Shown piece after piece: positions 1 to 6,588 of a stretch of DNA of 24,088 bases. Origin of the DNA: CAZBWE01 sp964495465 (GTDB taxonomy: Bacteria > Planctomycetota > Phycisphaerae > Sedimentisphaerales > Anaerobacaceae); NCBI GenBank assembly GCA_964495465.1, contig CAZBWE010000033.1, positions 1 through 24,088 of the forward strand, written 5' to 3'. The position numbers and the translations under genes were made by a program. The stretch's first letter is position 1; each line of letters starts with the position of its first letter. The notes below the pieces were generated by a model. The model was not told where the DNA came from, searched no databases, and was given only the letters and a program-made list of their open reading frames with translations.

Positions 1-2
1 GG

Positions 3-584
3 CTGGAATTTGTTTATTCAGCTAAGTATAAAGATAAACAAGGCCACGATGAGACGAGCTATATTGTATATAAAAACGAGTATCCTAATATGGTGGCGTT
101 GATTCTTTTCCACGATGAATTAAGCGAGCAGAATAAAAAGAAACGAGAGATAGAGCTGAAAAGGGCGTATCATCCGACATTGCTGCGAAGAATGAAAAGA
201 AAGACGCTGAATGTATTCAGAACGCTTAGGGATTCGGTGATGGAGGTGGTGAATCTTTTAATCAGCCAGGCGAAAAAGGCAACTCCTGCTGGGGCGGTGC
301 TTACTTCTCAGGATAAATATGTATCGCAGATGAAGCAGGATTTGATGGGTGCAGCGGGGACATCGTATGAGCCGTTGTTAGAGAAATATATCGGCCGTAG
401 AGTAGTGCTGGAGTTGATTAAAGGTGATAAGGTGATTGAATATTGGGGGGTGTTAAAAGAATATACGGCTGAGTTTATTGAAGTTATGGATGTTAATTAT
501 CAGTTGAAAGAAGACCAACCGGCCAGGAAGGCGGATTTGGTCGTGCTTCGCAAATATGGCCTCATCCGGCATCTCGGTGAGTGA
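3..584 (+). CDS. Conserved hypothetical protein, 5' end outside window
   Basis: The reading frame is open from the left edge (codons from base 3) to a TGA at 582-584, so the ATG at 90 is probably internal and the gene starts outside the window. About 193 residues are visible. The middle is basic and helical (KKKREIELKRAYHP, then RRMKRK), followed by a short hydrophobic helix-like stretch (DSVMEVVNLLI) and a C-terminal beta-rich part (GRRVVLELIKGDKVIEYWGVLKEYTAEFIEV) that resembles a small barrel such as an Sm- or SH3-like fold. I do not recognise the family. No signal peptide can be judged because the N-terminus is missing. Codon use and frame quality look genuine. Confidence 0.75.
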   Translation: MEFVYSAKYKDKQGHDETSYIVYKNEYPNMVALILFHDELSEQNKKKREIELKRAYHPTLLRRMKRKTLNVFRTLRDSVMEVVNLLISQAKKATPAGAVLTSQDKYVSQMKQDLMGAAGTSYEPLLEKYIGRRVVLELIKGDKVIEYWGVLKEYTAEFIEVMDVNYQLKEDQPARKADLVVLRKYGLIRHLGE

Positions 585-589
585 AAAAG

Positions 590-618
590 CCACAGAGAGC
601 ACCGAGAACACAGAGAAA
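590..618. repeat. Degenerate CACAGAG/CCGAGAA intergenic repeat
   Basis: Three near-copies of the word CACAGAG/CCGAGAACAC follow the stop codon of the first gene. Similar words recur at 690-725 and upstream of apt (around 21225-21240). This kind of low-complexity repeat is common between genes in environmental genomes. Apart from this and the 21-bp repeat at 766-849 I see nothing functional in 585-932. Confidence 0.45.
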
Positions 619-765
619 TTCAAAAATATTTTGTCTGCGGTTTGCCATCAGGCATGGCCAAGTTCATTACCGTAGATTTTATTTGGCCACCGAGAACATT
701 TATCCGCCACCGGCGAACAGAGATGTTAAAAGCTTATAAAGCCATTTCGGCAGGCAGGTACAACG

Positions 766-849
766 GCTCAAAGTAAGCTTACAATACCACGATGTAAGCC
801 CGCAATGCTACATTGTAAACTCACAAAGCCACGATGTAAATCGTCAATA
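766..849. repeat. Short tandem repeat, unit about 21 bp
   Basis: Three clear copies of a 21-bp unit lie head to tail (787-807, 808-828, 829-849), each built round CACGATGTAA or TACATTGTAA followed by a CA-rich tail. A weaker copy precedes them at 766-786. The unit is a multiple of three and one plus frame reads through it (K-L-T-x-P-R-C-K), but there is no RBS or plausible start, so I treat it as a minisatellite-like repeat. Confidence 0.5.
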
Positions 850-932
850 TGCCTTACGGTAGCTGCAATTTGATGATGTAAGCCTCGAAAACGATGAACT
901 CTTGAATATATTTAATGGAGCCTTTCCCAAAT

Positions 933-1358
933 TCAGTAGATACTCAAACCCGGGGAATTGCAAAGCCCGAAAATGAAACATAGAAAGTAAATAGTTGATA
1001 GCAGTAAAAGCAGATAAAAATACTTGTTAGAATATTTTGTATTTTTGCGATTCTTTATAAATCCCAAAGCTGAGATTGCTAATGGGATTAATAGAACAAT
1101 TAACAGAGCATAAGGACCGAAGAACCCCCAGGCAGGAGAAAATGAAAAAAAAGGCCCTGTTTTAAGGTTAAGCCTTAATACCAACAGTGTCATTTGCCTG
1201 CGGATAAAATTTGCAGGAATTAATATTGGTAAGTGAAGTATCGCAAGTAAAGGGATTTCTCCACACCATAGCATGTCTAAGAATGGCAATGTTAAAATGC
1301 CAAGGCCAAAATAAATACATAAGACCTTATTATATTTATCAAAGAAACCTGTAGCCAA
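933..1358 (-). CDS. Small multi-pass membrane protein, unknown function
   Basis: A 141-residue protein with about four hydrophobic segments (roughly residues 12-30, 36-50, 78-100 and 112-132) separated by short basic loops (FIRRQ, KNRKNTKYSNKYF), so an inner-membrane protein. The start is TTG, supported by GGGAG about seven bases upstream; no in-frame ATG serves better. The family is not recognised. It stands alone: the neighbouring minus-strand material upstream is a broken FN3 fragment and the downstream side is repeats. Very hydrophobic ORFs can be spurious, but the RBS and regular helix spacing argue it is real. Confidence 0.6.
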   Translation of the reverse strand: MATGFFDKYNKVLCIYFGLGILTLPFLDMLWCGEIPLLAILHLPILIPANFIRRQMTLLVLRLNLKTGPFFSFSPAWGFFGPYALLIVLLIPLAISALGFIKNRKNTKYSNKYFYLLLLLSTIYFLCFIFGLCNSPGLSIY

Positions 1359-1478
1359 CCGTATTCTCCCTAAAAGCTTCTGGATATTGGGACAGTCATA
1401 TTTATCCTCGTTTTTGACTTATCTGACATTTGCCATTTACACTAACAAATAATGCGTATATAAACTTTTCACTCATCA

Positions 1479-1503
1479 CTGGATTCCCGTTTCCACGAGA
1501 ATA
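1479..1503. repeat. Palindromic intergenic repeat (GGATTCCCG type)
   Basis: The arms ATTCCCGT (1483-1490) and ACGAGAAT (1495-1502) form an imperfect hairpin with a short loop. The sequence resembles the widespread 'GGATTCCCG...CGGGAAT' palindromes scattered in many bacterial genomes. It sits just downstream of the FN3 fragment on the minus strand. Confidence 0.4.
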
Positions 1504-1509
1504 ACAGCT

Positions 1510-1671
1510 TTACAACACCACTTCCGCAACGTTGCTTGCTTGTCCTTCGCCGGCCTTATTTACAGCTATAACGCGATATTCGAGTTCTGTTTTTTCCGGC
1601 TGGTCAACTAAAGTTGCTTCTGTTATTATTGTCGTGGTAACATCGGCCCAGCTTCCGCCTTTTAGGCGCTC
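1510..1671 (-). pseudogene. C-terminal fragment of a fibronectin type III domain protein
   Basis: In the minus frame ending at TAA 1510-1512, the last 54 codons read as the end of an FN3 domain: EYRVIAVNKAGEGQASNVAEVVL matches the conserved Y-R-V-x-A-x-N-x-x-G-x-G-x-x-S pattern of strands F and G. The frame is closed by a stop at 1672-1674, there is no start codon or RBS, and the 5' end overlaps the last ten bases of the DUF2283 gene. It is therefore a remnant of a larger secreted or surface protein whose front has been lost or replaced. Confidence 0.6.
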
Positions 1672-1868
1672 TTACTTTTCATTTGTTGATAAGCTACCTC
1701 TGCTATATTGGCCTGCCTGCTCGCATGTTCGATAGTCATATTTACCAGATTGTCGTCCGCATCCAAATCAACGTATATATTCTCGTTTATCTCTTTGGTC
1801 TGCGCCACATTGTGGTCTGAAAACTCCACGAGGGCGGTATCCGTATCTGTAAAGTATTTTATCCTCAT
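1662..1868 (-). CDS. DUF2283 family protein
   Basis: A 68-residue protein: MRIKYFTDTDTALVEF, then NENIYVDLDADDNLVNMTIEHAS, matching the DUF2283 pattern (short beta-hairpin with aspartates, then I-E-x-A). The start at 1868 is chosen because AGGAG lies about eight bases upstream; a longer frame to 1904 would overlap the preceding gene. It follows the DUF4258-like gene by four bases, so the two are co-transcribed. DUF2283 genes are frequently paired with DUF4258 genes, and a toxin-antitoxin-like role has been suspected from the pairing, but I know of no proven function. Confidence 0.75.
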   Translation of the reverse strand: MRIKYFTDTDTALVEFSDHNVAQTKEINENIYVDLDADDNLVNMTIEHASRQANIAEVAYQQMKSKSA

Positions 1869-1872
1869 AATA

Positions 1873-2106
1873 TTACTCCTGAAAACTGCGGTCAAAGAAA
1901 GCATTATGCACGGTTACACTGTCTGAAAGCAGAATAACCCGCAAATATTTATCGACTTCTTTTACATATATCCATTTTCGAATTCTGCCGTCTTTCTGAA
2001 CCTCTGTTTTTAAGGGCTTATCTATGGCATTCTGAATCCATTCTTCTTTGATACAAGAACGGTCCGGCCGTTTTCTCGTGTAAATAAAATACTGGGTAAA
2101 CTTCAT
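1873..2106 (-). CDS. DUF4258-like small protein
   Basis: A 77-residue protein with the order Y-F-x-Y-T-R-x-R-P-D-R, I-K-E-E-W-I-Q-N-A-I, D-G-R-I-R-K-W, Y-L-R-V-I-L-L and T-V-H-N-A-F-F-D. This is typical of the DUF4258-type partner of DUF2283. The ATG at 2106 is followed downstream by the DUF2283 gene after a four-base gap, indicating translational coupling. The fold is related in pattern to small RelE/ParE-like or BrnT-like proteins, which is why such pairs are suspected to be toxin-antitoxin modules; that is inference. Both genes are intact although the DNA on either side is degenerate. Confidence 0.7.
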   Translation of the reverse strand: MKFTQYFIYTRKRPDRSCIKEEWIQNAIDKPLKTEVQKDGRIRKWIYVKEVDKYLRVILLSDSVTVHNAFFDRSFQE

Positions 2107-2108
2107 TT

Positions 2109-2291
2109 CTACTTCTCTGGCATGAGTTCTAAATTATACAGTTTCATATACGAATCCTGATAGAGCTTATTATACGTATAAACAGTATGAGCCACAAGCT
2201 ATTTTTTTCTGTTATCCCATTCGACTTCACTCTCGTAACGGCTGAACGTGCCGTAACTGGGCAGGGCAAGCGTGCGTATATCGTATGGGAG
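2109..2291 (-). pseudogene. Small degenerate ORF interrupted by TAG
   Basis: Directly behind the acylphosphatase stop, and in the same minus frame, the sequence reads protein-like for about 30 codons (including PSYGTFSRYESEVEWDNRKK), meets TAG, then continues protein-like for 29 codons (including YNKLYQDSYMKLYNLELM) to TAG at 2109-2111, two bases before the DUF4258-like start. No start codon or RBS is visible at the beginning. The most economical reading is a decayed gene of about 60 codons of unknown family. Alternatively the 3' part, which contains an ATG (MKLYNLELMPEK), could be a leader peptide coupled to the DUF4258-like gene. Confidence 0.4.
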
Positions 2292-2567
2292 TTAGAAGGT
2301 GATATTAAAGCTGGTATATTTGGGGTCAGAGGGAACTTCTTCGATTTTCGTATTTCTTATGTAGCCGGCAAAGGAATCCTTGATATCAAGAATGCAATTA
2401 TCAATATCCTCGGGTTTGCCTTGTGCGAGCATCTCCACACTTCCTTCGGGTAAGTTGCGGACAAAGCCGGCTAAATCGTAGCTGGTGGTTATGCGATAAG
2501 CGGTAAAACGAAAGCCGACTCCCTGGACATTACCGGTGAAAATTATGTGTTTAGCAACCACTTCCAA
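2292..2567 (-). CDS. acyP: Acylphosphatase
   Basis: A 91-residue protein of typical acylphosphatase length. It carries the signature GNVQGVGFRF with the phosphate-binding arginine, followed by the catalytic asparagine in FVRNLPEGSVEM, and a C-terminal half with the usual I-E-E-V-P pattern. It would hydrolyse the carboxyl-phosphate bond of acyl phosphates in the cytosol. The start is uncertain: TTG at 2567 is the longest choice and GTG at 2561 is equally possible; neither has a good RBS. The gene lies 185 bases upstream of the DUF4258/DUF2283 pair on the same strand, with a degenerate ORF in between. Confidence 0.9.
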   Translation of the reverse strand: MEVVAKHIIFTGNVQGVGFRFTAYRITTSYDLAGFVRNLPEGSVEMLAQGKPEDIDNCILDIKDSFAGYIRNTKIEEVPSDPKYTSFNITF

Positions 2568-2696
2568 TTTATTATTTAATATTTATTATTTTTATTTCCT
2601 TTGGACGGTTTGTTCTTTGAATCATCATTCTGTTTCTTTGCATTGGCAATAGTCATCAAACGGGCGATATATTAGCTAAAATGGCTGATTCATGCA

Positions 2697-2767
2697 AGTG
2701 AACATTTTTAGCCGAGGACAGTAGTGAAATAAATTATGTTCACTGAGAGCAGCAAGTTAAGTATAAT
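2697..2767 (+). promoter_or_regulatory. Promoter with inverted-repeat operator for the GAF-PP2C gene
   Basis: TATAAT at 2762-2767 lies 17 bases after TTCACT at 2739-2744. The -35 box is the end of a perfect 9-base inverted repeat: AGTGAACAT at 2697-2705 and ATGTTCACT at 2736-2744. A repressor or activator bound to this repeat would cover the -35 region. The ATG of the phosphatase gene is 35 bases after the -10 box. Confidence 0.5.
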
Positions 2768-2801
2768 AAATTTTCTGTCATATTTTCTATAGTGGTTGAT
2801 T

Positions 2802-4067
2802 ATGGCTGAAAAGACAAAAAAACAATTAGAGAGAGACGAGCAGCTTTATCAGCTTACAACGCTGGTGGCGGGAGAGTTTTCGCTTCAGGAGGCGCTAGAT
2901 AAGCTGGCGGAGGCGGCGGTGAAGATTGTCGGAGTCAAGGCCTGCTCGATTCGGCTGCTGGATGAGGAAAGCGGCGATTTGAAGATGCGAAGCACATACG
3001 GCCTCAGCGAAGAATATCGTAACAAAGGCCCTGTATTGAAAGACGACCCTGTGGTCAAAGCTGCTTTTGCAGGTGAGGCAATTGTGCTGGACGATATGCG
3101 TGTTGACGGCAGGGTGAAGTATAAAGAGGCGACAATCAAAGAAGGGCTTGTCAGTCAGCTTACGGTTGTAATGCAGTTTAGGAATAAGCCCATCGGAGTG
3201 CTCCGGCTATACAGTCCCCGGCCGAAGCGCTTTTACGAGGACGATATATACCTTGCCAGGGCGGTCGCTTCGCAGTGCGCGGTGGCGATAACGAATGCAA
3301 GACTATATGCGAGGGCGATTGAAGGGGCGAAGATGGCAGAGCAGATGCGATTGGCGGGAATTATTCAGCGAAGGATGATACCCGAAAAGCCGCCGCAGAT
3401 TCCAGGCCTGGATATTGCGGCTACATATATTCCGTGTTTTGAGGTGGGCGGCGATTTGTATGATTTTCTTAAAGTAAGCGACAATCGCATCGTGATAGCA
3501 ATCTCGGATGTGATGGGTAAGGGATTTCCTGCCGCCTTGATGATGAGTTGTTTCAGGGGGGCGGTGCGGGCTTACGCCGATACCGGAAACCAAAAATATA
3601 TTGTCAAGGATGCTGTTAGTAAGCTCAATGAAATGGCATGTGGAGAGTGCAGAGACGGAGAGTTTATCACCTTGTTTTATGCAGCTATTAACGTTGAGGA
3701 TATGAGTTTGACCTATTGCAATTGCGGACATGAGCCGACAAAGCTGATAAGAAATGGTGAAATCAGGGAGTTGGAAAAAGGCGGCCTTGTCCTCGGCGTT
3801 CAGAGAAAGGTGGAATACGAGATTGGGAATATAGGGCTTAAAGAGGGAGATTGTCTGCTGTTTTATACTGATGGATTGATTGATGCGGCTAATTTTGACG
3901 GTGAATTATGGGGAGTAGAAAATTTATTAGAAGCGGCCAAAAAATATACAGATGGTTCGGCGGAGCAAATGGTAAAAAATATTCTGGGTCACAGAAGGCG
4001 TTTTGTAGGGCTTGCCAGCCAGAGTGATGACACGAGTATTATTGTTGTAAAGGTGGTAAAAAGGTAA
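2802..4067 (+). CDS. GAF domain-containing PP2C (SpoIIE/RsbU-type) serine phosphatase
   Basis: A 421-residue protein. Residues about 18-168 form a GAF sensor domain, a helical linker follows (AEQMRLAGIIQRRMIPEKPP, typical of RsbU proteins), and residues about 190-418 form the PP2C/SpoIIE phosphatase. Metal-binding motifs are intact: GGDLYDF, SDVMGKG, YTDGL and SDDTS. There is no signal peptide or membrane segment, so it is a soluble cytosolic phosphatase that probably dephosphorylates an anti-sigma-factor antagonist in response to a ligand bound by GAF. No such antagonist or anti-sigma kinase gene is in the window. The ATG at 2802 is chosen over TTG at 2796; neither has a strong RBS. It is preceded by a promoter with an operator-like inverted repeat. 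Confidence 0.92.
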   Translation: MAEKTKKQLERDEQLYQLTTLVAGEFSLQEALDKLAEAAVKIVGVKACSIRLLDEESGDLKMRSTYGLSEEYRNKGPVLKDDPVVKAAFAGEAIVLDDMRVDGRVKYKEATIKEGLVSQLTVVMQFRNKPIGVLRLYSPRPKRFYEDDIYLARAVASQCAVAITNARLYARAIEGAKMAEQMRLAGIIQRRMIPEKPPQIPGLDIAATYIPCFEVGGDLYDFLKVSDNRIVIAISDVMGKGFPAALMMSCFRGAVRAYADTGNQKYIVKDAVSKLNEMACGECRDGEFITLFYAAINVEDMSLTYCNCGHEPTKLIRNGEIRELEKGGLVLGVQRKVEYEIGNIGLKEGDCLLFYTDGLIDAANFDGELWGVENLLEAAKKYTDGSAEQMVKNILGHRRRFVGLASQSDDTSIIVVKVVKR

Positions 4068-4070
4068 TTG

Positions 4071-4150
4071 GTTGAATGGTGATTGATTGAATAGTTTCTA
4101 CTCACCCAGCCCCTCGTAGGGGCGCGGCGAGGGGCGGGGCTCACCGGTTA
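4071..4150. repeat. Intergenic repeat cluster with GC-rich hairpin
   Basis: The gap between the phosphatase and cmk holds three things: a GGTTGAATGGTGATTGATTG run related to the array at 21866-21930 (reverse strand); a GC-rich inverted repeat, GCCCCTCG at 4109-4116 with CGAGGGGC at 4128-4135; and an ACCGGTTACC/AGTTACC repeat. There is no T-tract, so it is a poor intrinsic terminator and more likely a repeat element. Confidence 0.45.
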
Positions 4151-4168
4151 CCAGTTACCAAATCTAAG

Positions 4169-4852
4169 ATGGCGGATTTGGTTATTACGATTGATGGTCC
4201 TGCAGCCAGTGGTAAGAGCACCGTGGCTCGCCGGCTGGCTGAAAGACTGGGCGCGAGTTTTCTTGATACAGGAGCGATGTACAGGGCTGTTACTCTGGCT
4301 GCAATACAGGCCGGTGTGGATATGAACAACGAGCAGGAATTGCTCGGCGTTCTGAAAACAAGAGAGTTTCAATTTTCAGTCAGACAAGGCAGGATGTCGG
4401 TTTGCATCGACGGGGTTGATGTTACCGAGCAGTTGCGTAGTCCCCGGGTTACCGACAGCGCCAGATATATTGCCTCGGCCCCGAAGCTGCGGGGAAAATT
4501 AGTTGAAATGCAGAGGCGGTTTGCCGCAGGAGAGGGGAAAGTAGTTACCGAAGGTAGAGACCAGGGCACGGTCGCATTTGGCGATGCTGATATGAAATTT
4601 TATCTGACGGCGGAAATAAAGGAAAGGGCAGGAAGAAGACTGGCAGAGCTGCGGGCAAAAGGCAGTGTTGAAAGTCTTGAAGAAATACAAAAAGCTATAG
4701 AGCAGAGGGATAAAAGCGATGAAAGCAGGGCGGTTGGGCCATTGAGGCCCGCCGATGATGCTGTTATCATTGATACTACAGGTTTAAGTATAGAAGAGGT
4801 AGTGGAAAAGCTGGGACGCTGCGTGGAAGCGAAATGCTTAGAGAAAAGCTGA
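4169..4852 (+). CDS. cmk: Cytidylate kinase
   Basis: A 227-residue protein of normal cytidylate kinase length. Walker A is GPAASGKST (residues 10-18), followed by LDTGAMYRAVT, the CMP-binding EGRDQGT (128-134), R-R-L-A-E-L and the C-terminal signature R-A-V-G-P-L-R-P-A-D-D with I-D-T-T. It phosphorylates CMP and dCMP with ATP in pyrimidine salvage. The start codon ATG lacks a clear RBS. It overlaps the next gene, plsC, by 19 bases, so the two are translationally coupled. cmk next to plsC, ispH and rpsA is an arrangement found in several phyla. Confidence 0.96.
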   Translation: MADLVITIDGPAASGKSTVARRLAERLGASFLDTGAMYRAVTLAAIQAGVDMNNEQELLGVLKTREFQFSVRQGRMSVCIDGVDVTEQLRSPRVTDSARYIASAPKLRGKLVEMQRRFAAGEGKVVTEGRDQGTVAFGDADMKFYLTAEIKERAGRRLAELRAKGSVESLEEIQKAIEQRDKSDESRAVGPLRPADDAVIIDTTGLSIEEVVEKLGRCVEAKCLEKS

Positions 4853-5487
4853 CGGAAAAATGGTTCAGTTTCGGGCGATGGCTTTGCAGAATTTTTTGTG
4901 CTGTGTTTTTTCAACTGCGGGTCTACGGGGAAGAAAATGTTCTCAATGAAGGCCCTTTCATACTGGTCTGTAATCATCAAAGTTATCTTGACCCGATATT
5001 TTGCGGAGTGCCTTTGAAACGGCAGTTGCATTTTGTTGCGCGTGACTCGCTTTTTCGTAACAGGTTTTTCGGCTGGGTTATCACTTCGGTTAATACAATA
5101 CCTGTAAGGCGGGATAGAGCTGATTTCTCTGCAATAAAGAAGGTCCTCGGATTACTTAGGGAAGGTCAGGGGGTTTGTCTTTTTCCTGAGGGGACGCGGA
5201 CGAGTGACGGCAAAATTGCAGGTTTGAAGCCCGGCTTTGGTTTTTTGTGCAGACGGGCCAAGGCTGCGATTGTGCCGGCTGTAATTGATGGTGCTTTTGA
5301 GTGTTGGCCGAGACATAAAAAAATATTTTCTCCCGGGCGGATTGTTGTCTGCTACGGCAAAGCTATAACAAACGAAAAGATAAAAGATATGAGCGATGAG
5401 CAGCTGGCGGGGCTTATAACCGACAAGCTGCGTCAGATGCAGAAAGACTGCCGGGTAAAGCAGGGCAAAAAACCGTTGGTTTATTGA
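4834..5487 (+). CDS. plsC: 1-acyl-sn-glycerol-3-phosphate acyltransferase
   Basis: A 217-residue PlsC-family protein. The catalytic HX4D motif is NHQSYLDP (H48, D53) and the glycerol-phosphate-binding motif is FPEGTRTSDGKI (117-128), preceded by an N-terminal hydrophobic segment (about 14-30) that places it at the inner face of the membrane. It would acylate lysophosphatidate to phosphatidate in phospholipid synthesis. The ATG lies inside the end of cmk with GGAAG about five bases upstream, so expression is coupled to cmk. A paralogue with a different acyl acceptor cannot be excluded. Confidence 0.93.
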   Translation: MLREKLTEKWFSFGRWLCRIFCAVFFQLRVYGEENVLNEGPFILVCNHQSYLDPIFCGVPLKRQLHFVARDSLFRNRFFGWVITSVNTIPVRRDRADFSAIKKVLGLLREGQGVCLFPEGTRTSDGKIAGLKPGFGFLCRRAKAAIVPAVIDGAFECWPRHKKIFSPGRIVVCYGKAITNEKIKDMSDEQLAGLITDKLRQMQKDCRVKQGKKPLVY

Positions 5488-5495
5488 CTGTGTTA

Positions 5496-5535
5496 GTCCT
5501 GCAGGACGGTAGCTGTCCCCGGCAGGCGGGGACAG
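5496..5535. repeat. Double palindrome incl. CTGTCCCCG hairpin
   Basis: GTCCTGCAGGAC (5496-5507) is a perfect 12-base palindrome. CTGTCCCCG (5513-5521) and CGGGGACAG (5527-5535) form a perfect 9-base stem with a 5-base loop. Related CCTGTCCCCGC sequences occur at 9321 and 21818, so this is one copy of a dispersed repeat; it may also act as a transcription terminator or mRNA-stabilising hairpin after plsC. Confidence 0.55.
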
Positions 5536-5575
5536 GTATTCAAAAAAACAGTTTGCTGAATATGAAAGGATTTTT

Positions 5576-6253
5576 ATGAAGCGTTATATAATTGTAATCA
5601 TTGTGCTGATTGTTACCTCTGCGATGTTGGACACTGCCGGATACACTTCAGGAGAACAAAAGGAGCCGACTGTGCCGATGGAGAAGATTGTGCTGTCCAA
5701 CGGCAGGGATTTTACCGGCTGGAAACTTTTCGTGCCCGATGCCAATTGCGATGTAACGAAGATGTGGTCGGTGAAAGATGGAGTGATTTGCTGTGAGGGC
5801 CAGCCGGCGGGCTATATGCGCACAGAGAAAGACTACGCCGACTATCTGCTTCATGTGGAGTGGCGCTGGGCAGGAGATGGCGGAAACAGCGGCGTTCTTT
5901 TACATATGAGCGGCCAAGACAAGGTCTGGCCCAGAAGTCTTGAATCTCAGTTGATGTCCGGCAATGCGGGTGATTTCTGGGTCATTGACGGCGTTGAGAT
6001 TGCCGAGCACGCCGGAAGCGGAGACCGCGTCAAAGGTCGCAGGTTAATAAAGCTAAAAGAAAGCAGTGAGAGAGTCCTTGGCCAGTGGAATGCGTATGAT
6101 ATTGTATGCAAAGATGACTGGGTAGTGGTTCTGGTGAATGGTGTGTTACAGAATGTTGGAACCGGGTGCTCGGAGAGGTCCGGCAAAATTTGCCTGCAGA
6201 GCGAAGGAGCGCCAATCGAATTTCGTAATATTTATATCGAGCCGCTTAAATAA
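5576..6253 (+). CDS. Secreted DUF1080 (LamG-like glycoside hydrolase-type) protein
   Basis: A 225-residue protein with a signal peptide (K-R, hydrophobic residues 4-20, A-G-Y) and a single DUF1080 domain: LSNGRDFTGWKLF, WSVKDGVICCEGQPAGYMRT, then the strand pattern Y-L-L-H-V-E-W-R-W and GNSGVLLHM, and a C-terminal IEFRNIYIEPL, which are hallmarks of the family. DUF1080 domains adopt a concanavalin-like fold and some are described as 3-keto-disaccharide hydrolases, so a carbohydrate substrate outside the cytoplasm is likely, but not proven here. AAAGGA lies seven bases before the ATG. The gene has no obvious relation to plsC and ispH on either side and interrupts that cluster. Confidence 0.85.
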   Translation: MKRYIIVIIVLIVTSAMLDTAGYTSGEQKEPTVPMEKIVLSNGRDFTGWKLFVPDANCDVTKMWSVKDGVICCEGQPAGYMRTEKDYADYLLHVEWRWAGDGGNSGVLLHMSGQDKVWPRSLESQLMSGNAGDFWVIDGVEIAEHAGSGDRVKGRRLIKLKESSERVLGQWNAYDIVCKDDWVVVLVNGVLQNVGTGCSERSGKICLQSEGAPIEFRNIYIEPLK

Positions 6254-6380
6254 ACTTCTTGCACTTTTCTACTTTTGTCAAAGACCTATAATTCTGCCTT
6301 AAAATTGTTGACCGGATAAATCAGACGCAGGACTCTATATGCACAAAGGTGAATACAAGATAATTTGGTTGCCATTAGGG

Positions 6381-6409
6381 TTGATTTAGCGACATAAAAT
6401 TGTTATAAT
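6381..6409 (+). promoter_or_regulatory. Sigma-70-type promoter for the DUF4056-like gene
   Basis: TTGATT (6381-6386), a 17-base spacer and a perfect TATAAT (6404-6409). Transcription would begin near 6416, giving a leader of about 170 bases before the ATG at 6589. Confidence 0.7.
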
Positions 6410-6429
6410 AGTTTTCTGAAGGGAATGTT

Positions 6430-6500
6430 ATAGACAAATCCCCTGTATGGGGAGACAAAGCAACGGGGGAAGGAAATCGTTTATAGGTTTTTGTCGGATA
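6430..6500 (+). promoter_or_regulatory. Structured leader, possible c-di-GMP-I (GEMM)-like aptamer
   Basis: The leader contains ACAAAT, a CCCC/GGGG hairpin (6440-6443 with 6449-6452), then GGGGAGACAAAGCAACGGGG (6449-6468) and a downstream TATAGG. The order resembles the GEMM-I aptamer core (GCAAACC, hairpin, GGGACGCAAAGCCACGGG). It differs in several normally conserved bases and lacks the GAAA tetraloop, and the 3' arm is not convincing. The call is a hypothesis; it could be an unrelated structured leader. Confidence 0.3.
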
Positions 6501-6588
6501 TTGTTTTTGTGAAAAAACCAGGACATATTTTTGAGAATATTGTGGGAAGATACCTTTAGAACGGCATTTGAATCTGAGGGTGACATAG

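Noticed and set aside
766..849. CRISPR array
   Set aside because: The repeats are contiguous 21-mers with no unique spacers and there are no cas genes.
4109..4135. Intrinsic terminator between the phosphatase and cmk
   Set aside because: The hairpin is good but no T-tract follows on either strand, so it is reported as a repeat instead.
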